Shown: positions 1 through 10,726, counted from the stretch's first letter. The stretch is DNA of 64,000 nt from Pleomorphovibrio marinus (GCF_003347495.1 NZ_QCXY01000001.1:1054001-1118000), one strand, 5' to 3'. Numbers and translations are program-made. Notes: generated by a model from the sequence alone, not told the origin.

Positions 1-890
1 AATTTTGGCAATACCCTTTCCATGGTCTCCAAATAAATCCGCTGTTTTGTCACTTCTGGTGATTTTATATAGGATTCATAAACTGCACTGAATCGATTTG
101 CTTCCCCTTTTGCCCGGTTGACGCGATTGAGGGCATAAGCTTCAGCAAGTTCTACAGTTTCCAAAGCTTCCCCTCTTGCTCTGGGGATGACTCGATTGTA
201 TTCGGCCTCTGCCTGGTTGATTAGCGTTTCCCGTTCTTGCTGTGCCTCGTTTACGGCATTAAAGGAGGGTTTTACGGGTTCTGGTGGGTTTACGTCTTGC
301 AGCACCACCTGGTCAATCCTGATTCCGTTTTCGTATTCATCACACATTTCCTGAAGAATGACCTCCACGCTACTGGCCACTTCCTGTCTTCCCACTGTTA
401 GAACCTCGTTTACAGTACGGTCTCCCACGATTTTCCGCATGGCAGCCTCCGACATGTCCTTAAGGGTTTTTTCTGCATTCCTCACCCGAAAAAGGTAGTT
501 GAAAGAATTCACAATCCTATACTGTACTACCCACTCTACATCGGTGAGGTTTAGGTCACCCGTAAGCATCATACTTTCATCCGAGTATGCCGTTTTGGAA
601 TATTCTGATCTTTGGCCTGCGGTAGCCGTTCTGAACCCAAACTCCTGTTTGAGTTGCCTTTGGACTGGGATCTTGTACATGTTCTCCGCTAATGGAATGA
701 TGAAGTTCAGTCCTGGTTGAACCGTCCTGTTATATTGACCAAGTTGGATGACCACACCTTCCTCCTCAGGCCCTACCGTTTTGATAGCCATGCCCAATGC
801 TATAAGTAGGATCAGGCCTGCTATGATTTTGGTGAGGTACTTCTTGATCCAGTCCGGATTAATGTTGATCTCGAATTGCTCGTTTGCCAT
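1..890 (-). CDS. hflK: HflK-like SPFH/band-7 membrane protein (partial, C-terminus beyond left edge)
   Basis: Reading the minus strand from the ATG at 888-890 gives an open frame that runs off the left edge after about 296 residues. It starts MANEQFEINI, has one membrane segment at about residues 20-37 (IIAGLILLIALGMAIK), and then a band-7/SPFH domain with the typical EGVVIQLGQYNRTVQPGLNF entry. A long Glu/Ala/Arg-rich helix follows (NEAQQERETLINQAEAEYNR). In this family HflK pairs with HflC in a periplasm-facing membrane ring that restrains the FtsH protease. A hflC partner would lie beyond the left edge and is not visible. The family call is firm; HflK rather than HflC rests on the N-terminal extension and the wording of the conserved entry. 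Confidence 0.85.
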   Translation of the reverse strand, partial: MANEQFEININPDWIKKYLTKIIAGLILLIALGMAIKTVGPEEEGVVIQLGQYNRTVQPGLNFIIPLAENMYKIPVQRQLKQEFGFRTATAGQRSEYSKTAYSDESMMLTGDLNLTDVEWVVQYRIVNSFNYLFRVRNAEKTLKDMSEAAMRKIVGDRTVNEVLTVGRQEVASSVEVILQEMCDEYENGIRIDQVVLQDVNPPEPVKPSFNAVNEAQQERETLINQAEAEYNRVIPRARGEALETVELAEAYALNRVNRAKGEANRFSAVYESYIKSPEVTKQRIYLETMERVLPK

Positions 891-1001
891 TTATTTTATT
901 TTTATTTAAACTTATATATCTGTAAAGTTACGGTAGGGATTCTCTATTCCTATCCAATTGTGTCAAAATTCGGCCTTGTATTTTTTAGGTGGGAAGTTTT
1001 T

Positions 1002-1613
1002 TCAGATGAACCAAAGAAAAGTGAAAAAAAGGATCAACCAAATAATGTCCATATATTTCCAATAAACAGTAAACAGTTCGATCTTCATCTTATCATAAGG
1101 ATTGGAAAGCAGAAACAGGGTTTTCACCTCGTCATTTTGGCATTTGAATACTTGTACAATCATAACCAAACCAAAAACCATGGCACCTGTCAAATGTAAT
1201 ATATGAATCCCACTTAGTACATAAAGAAAACTGCCAGATGCCAAACCGCGGAAGTTTATGCCCATTTCTGTAAGTTCTTTCCACCCGAAAAATTGAAGAC
1301 CGGTAAACCCCAGACCCAAGAGGAAAGTGGCTATGAGTGAGTTTCTTAATTCTTTTATTTCATCGGATTTATAATAGAAGGGGATCCTAGAGGCCGTAAA
1401 GGCACTTATCAGCAGCAAAGCCGAACTCAGAATAAAGGCCCTAGGCATTTTAAAGGAGCCAGAAACAGACAGGGAAGGTTGAGAAGAAAAAAATGCTGTG
1501 AGCAGGAACAGGAATATAAGGCCACTGCCAAACATTCCCAGATAAAGCAGGGTTTGGTAGGGATGCAGGTTTTCTATTTTGGTAAACCAATGTTCCTTTT
1601 CTTTGGATTCCAT
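1002..1613 (-). CDS. Cytochrome c oxidase subunit III-like membrane protein
   Basis: This 203-residue protein has about five hydrophobic segments. Its C-terminal half carries the COX3-family landmarks: SGIHILHLTGAM near residue 135 and YWKYMDIIWLILFFTFLW at the end, equivalent to the terminal YWHFVDVVW helix of subunit III. Subunit III is a non-catalytic subunit of haem-copper oxidases. No subunit I or II gene is adjacent, so it is either an orphan subunit III or a subunit of an oxidase encoded elsewhere. It lies 111 bp downstream of hflK on the same strand. The start at 1613 is an ATG. Family membership is clear; the partner oxidase is unknown. Confidence 0.75.
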   Translation of the reverse strand: MESKEKEHWFTKIENLHPYQTLLYLGMFGSGLIFLFLLTAFFSSQPSLSVSGSFKMPRAFILSSALLLISAFTASRIPFYYKSDEIKELRNSLIATFLLGLGFTGLQFFGWKELTEMGINFRGLASGSFLYVLSGIHILHLTGAMVFGLVMIVQVFKCQNDEVKTLFLLSNPYDKMKIELFTVYWKYMDIIWLILFFTFLWFI

Positions 1614-1844
1614 ATTGCCCTTTCTTACTAAACAAAATACCTAAACGAAGGTTCGACAAATAGAAATCTATGCATTGCTTTTAACCAGAGACCATTTGGG
1701 TCAAATTTGATTTTAGTTAATTCCGGCAAGGGAAAGATTATACCTTCAACGAGTTTTAATGTGTAAGTAAAGAGACATTGGGTTCTTGGAAACCAAGATT
1801 TTCCTAAATTGCGCCTCATTTCGATTAAGACACCAATTTTATTT

Positions 1845-4800
1845 ATGTTGGATAGTAAAGCGTTTTTGTCACTTTACCAAAATGATGCCTTTGTAAGGGT
1901 GGTTAGTGAATCACTGACAACCGAGGCCAATCGTACATTTCAATGCAAAGGACTCTCGGGGAGTGCGGATATGGTGCTGATTTCCGCACTGAACAATCTG
2001 ATAGGAGGGTTTCATCTTTTGGTAGCGCATGATAGGGAAGAGGCTTCTTATATGTACAGTGACCTCCAGGCCCTGAACGATGAAAACCTTAATTTGATGC
2101 TTTTTCCTGCCACCCTGAAAAATCCTTACCACTACGAGGAGACCGACAACGCAAATGTGTTGGCTAGGGGCGAAATTCTAGACAAGCTGAATAATCAGGG
2201 CAAGGGTGCTTCGGGTATTATGGTCACTTATCCGGAAGCGCTCTATGAAAAGGTGCTCAATAAAAAAAGCCTCAAGGAAAACACTTTTTCCGTAATGGTG
2301 GGAGAAAAAGTGGATCTTCCTTTTTTGGAAGAACTATTACATACCTACCACTTTGAAAAGGTGGATTTTGTATATGAAGCCGGGCAATTTGCAATTCGGG
2401 GTGGAATTATCGATGTTTTTTCCTATGCCTATGAATGGCCATTGCGCTTAGAGCTTTTCGGGAAGGAAGTGGAAAGTATCCGAGTCTTTGACCCAGAGAC
2501 ACAGCTTTCCAAGGAAAATAAAAATGAGATCCACATTGTCCCAAACATCCAAATGCGCTTTCAAAAGGAGTTCCGGATGTCGGTCATGGAGTTTTTACCT
2601 TCCAATTCCATCCTTTGGATAAAGGATTGGCAATTTGTGCTTGACCAAATGGAGAAGCTTTATGCCCATGCTTCCAAACAGCATGTACAGAAAAGCGAGG
2701 CGGTGGGAGAAGCATCTGGATTACTAAGTGAGCCAAAAATCCTTTTTGATGATGGAAGGGAATGGGAGAAAAGCGCAATGCAGCTAAGAAAGGTGGAGTT
2801 TGGGAGGGTCTTTTATTTTAAGGAGGCCAAGTTGTTTGATTGCTCCTGTAAACCTCAACCTTCTTTTAACAAAAATTTTGACCTCCTGGTGGAGGATTTG
2901 GTGGAAAATGAAAGAAGGGGTTATACCAACATCATCTGTTCGGAAAACGGAAAACAAATAGAACGGCTTCAAAACATCTTTGAAGAACTGCACCCTACCT
3001 TAAGGACACAATCATTGCCGATTAGTTTGAGAGGAGGGTATATAGATGAGGTATTACAACTAGTCTGCTATACCGACCACCAAATTTTTGAAAGGTACCA
3101 TAGGTATAAGGATAAACATAGGCCTAGCAAGACCAAGGCTTTAACGCTGAAGGAACTGAAGACTCTGCAACCAGGTGACTTTGTGGTGCATGTTGACTAT
3201 GGGGTGGGGCGTTTTGCCGGGTTGGAAAAAGTAGAGATAAACAATCATGCTCAGGAGGCCATTAGATTGGTTTTTAGAGATGATGATTTGCTTTATGTAA
3301 ATATTCATTCCCTTCATAAAATCAGCAAATACTCGGGGCAGGAGGGAACACATCCTCCAATGTCTAAGCTGGGTTCGCAGGAATGGGAAAATAAAAAAAG
3401 GAAAGTAAAGAGTAAAGTAAAGGACATAGCCAAGGATTTAATTGCCTTGTATTCCAAAAGAAGAACCGCCGCTGGGTTTAAATATTCCACGGATAGCGTT
3501 TTGCAGGTGGAATTAGAGAGCAGCTTTATCTATGAGGACACCCCTGACCAGGCCGTGGCTACTATAGAGGTAAAAAAGGACATGGAAAAGCAGTACCCCA
3601 TGGACAGACTAATATGTGGTGACGTCGGTTTTGGTAAGACGGAAGTTGCCATAAGAGCTGCCTTTAAGGCAGTAAATGACAGGAAACAAGCTGCCGTGTT
3701 GGTGCCGACCACCATTTTGGCCATGCAGCATTTTCAAACCTTCAAGGAAAGGCTCAAGCAGTTTCCGGTAGAAGTGGAATACATCAACCGGTTTAGGTCT
3801 GCAAAAGAGGTGAAAAGTATCATCAAAAGAGTCAATAGTGGAGAAATAGATATACTTATTGGTACCCATAGAATAGTAAATAAAGATATCCAGTTTAAGG
3901 ATTTGGGTTTGCTCGTTATAGACGAGGAACAAAAGTTTGGGGTAAAGGTAAAGGACCAACTTAAAGAATTGAGGGTAAATGTGGATGTACTAACCCTTAC
4001 GGCCACTCCAATCCCTAGAACCCTCCATTTTAGCCTGATGGGAGCCAGGGACCTTTCTGTAATCGCCACAGCCCCTCCCAACCGACAGCCGGTAACCACA
4101 GAAATCTATACCTTTCAGGAAGATGTAATCCGGGATGCCATTGCCTACGAGCTTCAAAGGGGAGGACAGGTGTTTTTTGTGCATAACAGGGTAGGAGAAA
4201 TCGATTCCATAGCAAATCTGATCCTGCGGTTGGTACCCGAGGCACGGGTTATTGGGGCACATGGGCAAATGGATGGAAAGAATCTGGAAAAAATCATGAT
4301 TCGGTTTATTGAGGGTGCTTATGACGTATTGGTATCAACCAATATTATTGAATCAGGCCTAGATATTCCCAATGCCAATACCATTATAATTAACAGGGCT
4401 CATAATTTTGGCGTAAGTGACCTTCATCAAATGAGAGGAAGGGTGGGGAGGAGCAACAAGAAGGCATTTTGTTATTTGCTCACACCGCCCACCTCATCCC
4501 TTACCTCTGAATCCAGGAAGAGGTTGGCAGCCATGGAGGAATTCTCTGATTTGGGAGACGGCTTTAAGGTGGCCATGAGGGACCTTGACATAAGGGGGGC
4601 GGGAAATTTATTGGGAGCCGAGCAAAGTGGATTTATTTCAGATCTGGGCTTTGATATGTACCATAAAATATTGGATGAGGCTGTTCAGGAACTTAAGGAA
4701 AATGAGTTTGCGGCATTGTTTGAAAATGACCTCAAAGAAAAGGTCAAAGTTTTGGTGCAGGATTGCGTGATAGAGACGGATTTGGAGCTGCTCATTCCCG

Positions 4801-5207
4801 AAACCTATGTTTCTAATATCTCCGAAAGACTAAGCTTGTATTCCAGGCTGGACAACATCAAGACGGAAGAAGAACTCGGCCAATTCGGAAAGGAGATAAC
4901 GGACAGGTTTGGGCCAATTCCAGCATCCGTTAAAGAATTGTTTAATACAGTAAGGTTGAGATGGATAGCAGAGGTGCTAGGTTTTGAGAAATTGACCCTA
5001 AAAAACAGCCAAATGAAATGTTATTTCGTCCCTTCGGAGAATGAAAGGTATTATAAATCAGCCGTTTTTGGTAAAATTATGCAGTTTATCCAGCAAAGGT
5101 CGCGACAATGCAAAATAAAGGAACATAAGAAACGTTTGATTCTTACTATTGCAGGGGTTTCTTCCATAGAGGAGGCCATGAAATGGTTGAAGGACATGGA
5201 AGCCTAA
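1845..5207 (+). CDS. mfd: Transcription-repair coupling factor Mfd
   Basis: This protein of about 1120 residues has the full Mfd architecture. An N-terminal UvrB-like module is followed by the CarD-like RNA-polymerase-interaction domain (LQPGDFVVHVDYGVGRFAG, near residue 442). Next comes a RecG-type helicase with Walker A GDVGFGKTE (about 592), a DEEQ box (about 690), motif III TATPIPRTL (about 719) and QMRGRVGRSN, and then the C-terminal TRCF domain. Mfd removes RNA polymerase stalled at lesions and recruits UvrA. I chose the ATG at 1845 rather than the TTG at 1809 because the 12 residues upstream do not look like Mfd. It is monocistronic here. Confidence 0.95.
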   Translation: MLDSKAFLSLYQNDAFVRVVSESLTTEANRTFQCKGLSGSADMVLISALNNLIGGFHLLVAHDREEASYMYSDLQALNDENLNLMLFPATLKNPYHYEETDNANVLARGEILDKLNNQGKGASGIMVTYPEALYEKVLNKKSLKENTFSVMVGEKVDLPFLEELLHTYHFEKVDFVYEAGQFAIRGGIIDVFSYAYEWPLRLELFGKEVESIRVFDPETQLSKENKNEIHIVPNIQMRFQKEFRMSVMEFLPSNSILWIKDWQFVLDQMEKLYAHASKQHVQKSEAVGEASGLLSEPKILFDDGREWEKSAMQLRKVEFGRVFYFKEAKLFDCSCKPQPSFNKNFDLLVEDLVENERRGYTNIICSENGKQIERLQNIFEELHPTLRTQSLPISLRGGYIDEVLQLVCYTDHQIFERYHRYKDKHRPSKTKALTLKELKTLQPGDFVVHVDYGVGRFAGLEKVEINNHAQEAIRLVFRDDDLLYVNIHSLHKISKYSGQEGTHPPMSKLGSQEWENKKRKVKSKVKDIAKDLIALYSKRRTAAGFKYSTDSVLQVELESSFIYEDTPDQAVATIEVKKDMEKQYPMDRLICGDVGFGKTEVAIRAAFKAVNDRKQAAVLVPTTILAMQHFQTFKERLKQFPVEVEYINRFRSAKEVKSIIKRVNSGEIDILIGTHRIVNKDIQFKDLGLLVIDEEQKFGVKVKDQLKELRVNVDVLTLTATPIPRTLHFSLMGARDLSVIATAPPNRQPVTTEIYTFQEDVIRDAIAYELQRGGQVFFVHNRVGEIDSIANLILRLVPEARVIGAHGQMDGKNLEKIMIRFIEGAYDVLVSTNIIESGLDIPNANTIIINRAHNFGVSDLHQMRGRVGRSNKKAFCYLLTPPTSSLTSESRKRLAAMEEFSDLGDGFKVAMRDLDIRGAGNLLGAEQSGFISDLGFDMYHKILDEAVQELKENEFAALFENDLKEKVKVLVQDCVIETDLELLIPETYVSNISERLSLYSRLDNIKTEEELGQFGKEITDRFGPIPASVKELFNTVRLRWIAEVLGFEKLTLKNSQMKCYFVPSENERYYKSAVFGKIMQFIQQRSRQCKIKEHKKRLILTIAGVSSIEEAMKWLKDMEA

Positions 5208-5388
5208 AAAAAAAATTAAATTTTATCCCTTAATAATTCTGTAATTAGTAGGTTCATTTTTGAAGAATATCTTCAAATCCCTGCAAAACTGCTAATTGCA
5301 AAGTGCCGGGATGAAAAAAGTTTATTGCATTAATATATTATTGATTATATCTTAGCGTTTTATTGGCGTGAAACCAAATAATTTTCGC

Positions 5389-6606
5389 ATGAAATTGGGT
5401 AACAAATTGAACGTATTTACATGGGTGGCAACTTTTTTCGTAGCCACGATGATTTTGGCATCTTGCGGAAGCCAGAGCAACAGAAGAACTGCCAGTAACC
5501 CTGGTAAAGTAAGTGCTTCTACCGGAGCAGCCTTTAGCTTCAACGATGAGGATACCACAAATTTCCAAGTTTTTAGATTACCTAAAGAAGTGGTTGGTCC
5601 AAGGCTAAAGTTTATACAAGGTGGTAGGGCTGTACTGGGTTCACAGGAAAATGATGTTATGGGCTTTAGGGACAACACCGAAAGGACAGTCACTATTGCT
5701 TCTTTCTTCATGGACGAGACCGAGGTCACCAACGTCGATTACAAAGAGTTTCTCCATAACATGAGAACCCGAGTAAGCGCAGACTCTATTCTCCAGCTAG
5801 AGCCTAACGAAAGGGTTTGGGAAGGAACCATGTCATACAATGACGTCTATTCCACTTATTATTTTCAGTATCCAGGCTTTAACTTCTATCCTGTCGCAGG
5901 GGTAAGTTGGACGCAAGCCAATGTGTATTGCAAGTGGAGGACCATGTATGTCAATGAGGTAAACAGAGAAAAGAACAACCTGGATTCAGCGCTTACAGAA
6001 AACCAACTGATTCAGCGGGGAGCAGTTTTTCCAGATTACCGTTTGCCAAATGAGGCAGAATGGGAATTTGCGGCCAAAGCGATGATTGGTACCCAATACA
6101 TGGACGAAAATCAGGAAAATGGCAGGATATATCCTTGGGACGGTAGAGGTCCAAGAAACCCCTACAACATCAAAAGAAAATCCAGACAAGGCGATTTCTT
6201 GGCAAACTTTAAGCGTGGAAGAGGAGATTATGCAGGTATCTCCGGTAGTATTCACAATGATGGAGAGATTATTCCCACTAATGTTTATGATTTTCCTCCA
6301 AATGACTATGGGCTGTATAACATGGCAGGCAATATGAACGAATGGGTTCAGGATGTTTATAGGCCTCTTTCTTTTCAGGATTTTGATGACCTAAACCCCT
6401 TGAGGAAAGACGGTATCTATGATGAGGAAAGCACCTATAATACCACCATGATTGATGATAAATTTAGGGTCTTTAAGGGCGGCTCTTGGAGAGATGTTGC
6501 TTATTGGCTAGCTCCAGGTGCAAGGAGGTTTATGCACCAGGATTCTGCCACCAACCATATTGGCTTTAGATGTGCTATGATCGCTGTAGGCGGGAAAGAC
6601 AGATAA
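5389..6606 (+). CDS. gldJ: GldJ/GldK-type gliding-motility lipoprotein (FGE-sulfatase fold)
   Basis: This 405-residue protein has a signal peptide with lipobox LASC (about residues 17-25). An FGE-sulfatase (SUMF1) domain fills the rest, with landmarks FFMDETEVTN, YRLPNEAEWEFAAKA, GLYNMAGNMNEWVQD, VFKGGSWRD and HIGFRCA. The family includes true formylglycine-generating enzymes and the non-enzymatic gliding/T9SS lipoproteins GldJ and GldK. The lipobox and the DNTERTVTI...VTN entry fit the Gld lipoproteins. GldJ is preferred over GldK because gldLMN do not follow. The ATG at 5389 is chosen over the GTG at 5368 because it places the signal peptide correctly. A strong terminator follows. The T9SS-sorted protein encoded next agrees with a working T9SS. 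Confidence 0.65.
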   Translation: MKLGNKLNVFTWVATFFVATMILASCGSQSNRRTASNPGKVSASTGAAFSFNDEDTTNFQVFRLPKEVVGPRLKFIQGGRAVLGSQENDVMGFRDNTERTVTIASFFMDETEVTNVDYKEFLHNMRTRVSADSILQLEPNERVWEGTMSYNDVYSTYYFQYPGFNFYPVAGVSWTQANVYCKWRTMYVNEVNREKNNLDSALTENQLIQRGAVFPDYRLPNEAEWEFAAKAMIGTQYMDENQENGRIYPWDGRGPRNPYNIKRKSRQGDFLANFKRGRGDYAGISGSIHNDGEIIPTNVYDFPPNDYGLYNMAGNMNEWVQDVYRPLSFQDFDDLNPLRKDGIYDEESTYNTTMIDDKFRVFKGGSWRDVAYWLAPGARRFMHQDSATNHIGFRCAMIAVGGKDR

Positions 6607-6631
6607 TAAAAACGTTGCTAAGGTAAACTTT

Positions 6632-6670
6632 AAGGACTGTCTCTATTTTTTTGGAGGCAGTCCTTTTTTG
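6632..6670 (+). terminator. Rho-independent terminator after the GldJ-like gene
   Basis: AAGGACTGTCTC pairs with GGAGGCAGTCCTT (one G-U pair), giving a stem of about 12 bp that is followed directly by a T run. It lies 26 bp after the stop codon at 6606. Confidence 0.85.
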
Positions 6671-6750
6671 TTATTTCATGGTCAGTTTATTTCCGATGGC
6701 ATATGGTTTTTTGTATAGGGTTTTTATTCTTAGTCTAAAAGCCATTTTTT

Positions 6751-6781
6751 CTGAAAAATGTCAATATTAGTTTTATTTTTG
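6751..6781 (+). promoter_or_regulatory. Possible Bacteroidota promoter for the YCF48/PKD gene
   Basis: TATTTTTG at 6774-6781 fits the -7 consensus TAnnTTTG and lies 31 bp before the ATG at 6813. The -33 position has only a partial match (CTG at 6751-6753). The region is AT-rich, so chance matches are likely. Confidence 0.3.
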
Positions 6782-6812
6782 TAGTGTTATAGACTTGTTT
6801 TAAGGGGTTTAC

Positions 6813-9623
6813 ATGAGGAAGATATTTTTTTTAGGGCTGTTGATTTTTCTAGGCTATCACCAAACTTTTTCCCAAAGCTGGAGAAGAGTAGGTAACTGGG
6901 GAAATGCATATTCGGATGTCAATTGGATAAGTTCGAATGTTGGCTATATCTCCGGCAGCAATATTTTTCTCAAAACCCAAGATGGGGGCCTAAGCTGGAG
7001 TGAATTGGCTGTCCCTACCACAGGGGCAACCGTGGCAATGGATTTTTTTGATGAAAATAATGGTATCGTCCTAGGGTTAAGTGGAGAACTATTTAGGACA
7101 AGGGATGGAGCACAAACTTGGCAGTCCCATACTTTTGCCGAGCAAAGCCAACTCAATGCCATCACCTATCTTTCTTCAGACAAAATCCTACTTTCCGCTG
7201 ATAATGGCATTTACTATTTATCAGAAAATGGAGGGGCAAACTGGGAGAAGCATCAGGCAAACACGGAAAAGAACCTTAATGGGCTACATTTTCTACAGGG
7301 AACTGATTTTGGTTTCATGGTGGGCGATGGAGCTCTTATTTTAAAAACCCAAAATGGGGGTCAGTCCTGGGAAGAAATGCCTACCGACTTTGATTCTGAT
7401 CTTTATGGTGTTTATGCGGTGAATGATACCATCGCCTATGCCGTCGGAGCTTTTGGTACCATAGTGAAAACCGAGAATGCTGGGAATGATTGGCAATTTA
7501 TCAATAGTGGGATAGATACGGACTTGACAAACATATCCGTTAATCGGACTAACCATTCAATAGCTGTCATCAGTGGCAAAAATGGAACGGTCCTTAGAAC
7601 TGTAAATGCCGGGCTTACGTTCATTCAGTCCAATTCCCGAACCACTGAAGACATAAACGCTATAACTTTCCGGCATTCCTCCAATACCGTCTTTGCCGTC
7701 GCCAACTCCGGGTTTTTGATCAGTTCCAATAATTCCGGTGCTAGCTGGAGCATACTTATGAGCGGGAATGCTAATAATTTCACGGGTACCCACTTTACCT
7801 CAGATGTAAGGGGGTACATTATAGGTGAAAATGGACTTGTCCTTTTGACGGGAAATGAAGGGCGTACTTATACCAATAGGTCCCGGCCACTCTCTCTACC
7901 TTTTAACGCCTTGCAATTTGTCACAAATAACGGGGGCTATGTTACCGGCAATAATGGGAACGTAATTAGCACCACTAATTCGGGAGCCAACTGGACTACC
8001 CTGAATCCGGGCACCAACCGTAATATCAATGGACTTCATTTTTTCAACCTGGATAGGGGTTATATAGTAGGAGATAGGGGGTTTATTTCACACACAGTCA
8101 ATAGGGGGGTGAATTGGACGGCTATTAGTTCCGGGGAGAGCAATTCAAACTTTAGGGATATTAATTTTTTTGATGAAGAAAACGGAATTATAGTAGGAAC
8201 GGGTGGTTATATAGGCAGGATGGAAGATGGGGGAGTATGGGGAAAGGTGGAAGTACCCACTACTGCGGATTTCTTTGCTATTGCCATTTTAGATGACCAA
8301 TCTGCTATTGTAGTTGGTGCGAATGGAACCGCATATAAGACCTCAGATAGGGGTAATTCCTGGCAATCCCTAAACCTAAATCAGGACGAAGATTTTAACG
8401 ATATTACCTTTATTGATGACGCTGTTGGTTTTATTACAGGTAGCCGTGGGCTAATGCTACGGACACAGGATGCCGGGGATACTTGGGAACGTCAAGAAAC
8501 CGGTACTTCCCAACATTTGACAGGGATCAGTTTTGGGGATCTTAATGTGGGCTATGCTGTAGGCCATAACGGAATTCTACTCCAATATACTTGTCAGGTT
8601 CCAGAGCAACCCACCACCATTTTTGGGGAGGAAAACATCTGCCTGGGACAACAAATTTATAGGGTGCAGGAAGGGGATGACCCAGATGCTATTTATGAAT
8701 GGAGAGTGGATGGAGGTACTATCCTTGAAGGACAAGGTACCAATAGGTTGGTCGTGAGATGGGATCGTGCAGGAAGAAATGCGATTATGGTGAGGGGGCA
8801 GAATAACTGCGGAAACAGCCCTACTAGGGCTATGGAGGTAGTGGTTTCCCAGCAACCGGATCAACCCACCCCCATTTTGGGCGAAGGGGTGGTTTGTTTA
8901 AACAGCATGGAAGAGTTTTATGTGGACTCTATTCCTGGAACCGAGTACCTGTGGCAAGTGGCAGGTGGTGTGGTGCGAGGAGGACAAGGATCGCCAAAAA
9001 TAACCATAGAGTGGACAGTCTTGGGGCAACACAACCTAACGGTATCCACCAGAAACCCCTGCGGCGTAGGTCCAACATCAGAAAAGGTAATTAAGGTGCT
9101 CACAGTACCCAACCAACCTGCGGCTATTCAAGGCCCTGACCTAGTAGGTTTTGAGAGTAGGACTTATGAGATACCTGCTGTTCAGGATGTAAATTATCAG
9201 TGGGCTTTAGAGGACGGAGGAAGGATTCTAGAAGGTCAAGGCACCAATAGGGTTCTGGTAGAATGGGAAAGAAACGGCGAGTTTGTACTTTCAGTTACCC
9301 CGATGAATGCCTGTGAAACCGGCCCTTCGAGCAACATGAGTGTTAGAGTGGACCTGATTACGTCCATTCCAGATAGGGAGGAAATTAATCCTGACATAAG
9401 GATTTACCCTAATCCCTCCCAGGGTAAACTTACCATTGAAACCAAGGGGATTCCCTCAGTGACCTCCATACATGTTTACAATGCCATGGGCCAAATGTTA
9501 CAAGAGCTTTCGCCACTGGAGGGTCAGCATCGGTTAGAAATGCAGGACCTTCCTAAAGGACTACACACCATTATAATCAGAAGCAGATCCAAAGAATATG
9601 TGCGAAAAATATGGGTGAAATAA
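6813..9623 (+). CDS. Secreted YCF48-like beta-propeller protein with PKD-like repeats and T9SS sorting domain
   Basis: This 936-residue protein starts with a signal peptide (MRKIFFLGLLIFLGYHQTFS). Residues of about 22-590 hold repeated YCF48/BNR-like units of the form TxDGGxxW (TQDGGLSWSEL, TRDGAQTWQS, TQNGGQSWEE, TSDRGNSWQS, TQDAGDTWER). Three PKD-like immunoglobulin repeats follow (about 595-850), each with a W-x-V-x-GG or YQWALE core. The last 80 or so residues are a type A T9SS C-terminal sorting domain (IRIYPNPSQGKLTIE, VYNAMGQ, LPKGLHTIII). It should be exported by Sec, then transported to the surface by the T9SS. Its function is unknown. Confidence 0.85.
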   Translation: MRKIFFLGLLIFLGYHQTFSQSWRRVGNWGNAYSDVNWISSNVGYISGSNIFLKTQDGGLSWSELAVPTTGATVAMDFFDENNGIVLGLSGELFRTRDGAQTWQSHTFAEQSQLNAITYLSSDKILLSADNGIYYLSENGGANWEKHQANTEKNLNGLHFLQGTDFGFMVGDGALILKTQNGGQSWEEMPTDFDSDLYGVYAVNDTIAYAVGAFGTIVKTENAGNDWQFINSGIDTDLTNISVNRTNHSIAVISGKNGTVLRTVNAGLTFIQSNSRTTEDINAITFRHSSNTVFAVANSGFLISSNNSGASWSILMSGNANNFTGTHFTSDVRGYIIGENGLVLLTGNEGRTYTNRSRPLSLPFNALQFVTNNGGYVTGNNGNVISTTNSGANWTTLNPGTNRNINGLHFFNLDRGYIVGDRGFISHTVNRGVNWTAISSGESNSNFRDINFFDEENGIIVGTGGYIGRMEDGGVWGKVEVPTTADFFAIAILDDQSAIVVGANGTAYKTSDRGNSWQSLNLNQDEDFNDITFIDDAVGFITGSRGLMLRTQDAGDTWERQETGTSQHLTGISFGDLNVGYAVGHNGILLQYTCQVPEQPTTIFGEENICLGQQIYRVQEGDDPDAIYEWRVDGGTILEGQGTNRLVVRWDRAGRNAIMVRGQNNCGNSPTRAMEVVVSQQPDQPTPILGEGVVCLNSMEEFYVDSIPGTEYLWQVAGGVVRGGQGSPKITIEWTVLGQHNLTVSTRNPCGVGPTSEKVIKVLTVPNQPAAIQGPDLVGFESRTYEIPAVQDVNYQWALEDGGRILEGQGTNRVLVEWERNGEFVLSVTPMNACETGPSSNMSVRVDLITSIPDREEINPDIRIYPNPSQGKLTIETKGIPSVTSIHVYNAMGQMLQELSPLEGQHRLEMQDLPKGLHTIIIRSRSKEYVRKIWVK

Positions 9624-9649
9624 ATAGCGGAAAAATGTTCTTAGAAAAC

Positions 9650-10726
9650 CTACTCCTCTGTTCCTCCCATTTTCATTTTCTCGGCATTCTCGGCAAACCT
9701 TAAAGCTTCTATAAAATCTTCGATACTTCCTTCCATAATCTCAGGAAGGTTATATACGGTTTTGTTTATTCGATGGTCGGTGACCCGGCTTTGGGGGTAG
9801 TTATAGGTGCGGATTTTATCGGAACGATCTCCACTTCCCACCATAGATTTTCGTTGTGCCCCCACAGATTCATTGTGTTTGGCAAGTTCAATTTCATAAA
9901 TCCTGGATCTCAGTACCTTAAGAGCCTTCTCAAAATTTTTGATTTGGGACTTTTGGTCCTGGCAGGTGACTACGATTCCTGTAGGTTCGTGGGTAAGTCT
10001 TACCGCCGAATAAGTGGTGTTTACGGATTGTCCACCTGGTCCAGAACTGCAATAGGTATCCTTGCGCACCTCGTTCATGTCTAAATGCACCTCCACTTCT
10101 TCCATTTCGGGTAATACTGCCACAGATGCTGCAGAGGTATGCACCCTACCCTGTGTCTCTGTGGTGGGCACCCTTTGCACCCGATGCACCCCAGACTCGT
10201 ATTTAAGCATGCCATAGACATCCGCACCGGAGACGGTACTTATTATTTCTTTATATCCCCCAGCAGAACCAAAGGTAAGGTCCAGAACCGTGAGATTCCA
10301 GTTCTGCTTTTCACAAAACCTTTCATACATTCGGAATAGATCTCCAGCAAAAATGGAAGCCTCATCACCCCCGGTTCCGGCACGGATTTCTAGGATACAG
10401 TCCTTACTGTCATTGGGATCTTTGGGGATAAGCATTTTTCTCAGCTCCTTTTCCAATTCAGCTTGCTTATCTTTCAGCTCATCCAATTCCTCTTTGGCCA
10501 TCTCCCTAAAGTCCGGGTCCTTCTCTTTTTCAAGAATGGTTTTGGTATTTTTGAGGTTCTCAAGCACCAGTTGGTATTCGTTAAAGACAGTTACCACCTT
10601 TTCCAGGTCCTTGTACTCTTTAGACAGTTTTGTGTACTTCCCCATATCGGACATGGCATCAGGTTGGATGATCAGTTGACCCACCTCCTCAAACCTGTCT
10701 TTTATGGCTTGTAGTTTATCCAGCAT
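9650..10726 (-). CDS. prfA: Peptide chain release factor 1
   Basis: This 358-residue protein has the class-I release-factor landmarks. The codon-recognition tripeptide region reads [12 protein letters not shown] (a PxT motif, as expected for RF1). The catalytic GGQ lies in [20 protein letters not shown] and is followed by the standard tail ([24 protein letters not shown]). RF1 releases peptides at UAA and UAG in the ribosomal A site. The ATG at 10724-10726 is used rather than the upstream alternative codon at 10750, because [12 protein letters not shown] is the normal family start. It is convergent with the YCF48 gene. Confidence 0.96.
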   Translation of the reverse strand: MLDKLQAIKDRFEEVGQLIIQPDAMSDMGKYTKLSKEYKDLEKVVTVFNEYQLVLENLKNTKTILEKEKDPDFREMAKEELDELKDKQAELEKELRKMLIPKDPNDSKDCILEIRAGTGGDEASIFAGDLFRMYERFCEKQNWNLTVLDLTFGSAGGYKEIISTVSGADVYGMLKYESGVHRVQRVPTTETQGRVHTSAASVAVLPEMEEVEVHLDMNEVRKDTYCSSGPGGQSVNTTYSAVRLTHEPTGIVVTCQDQKSQIKNFEKALKVLRSRIYEIELAKHNESVGAQRKSMVGSGDRSDKIRTYNYPQSRVTDHRINKTVYNLPEIMEGSIEDFIEALRFAENAEKMKMGGTEE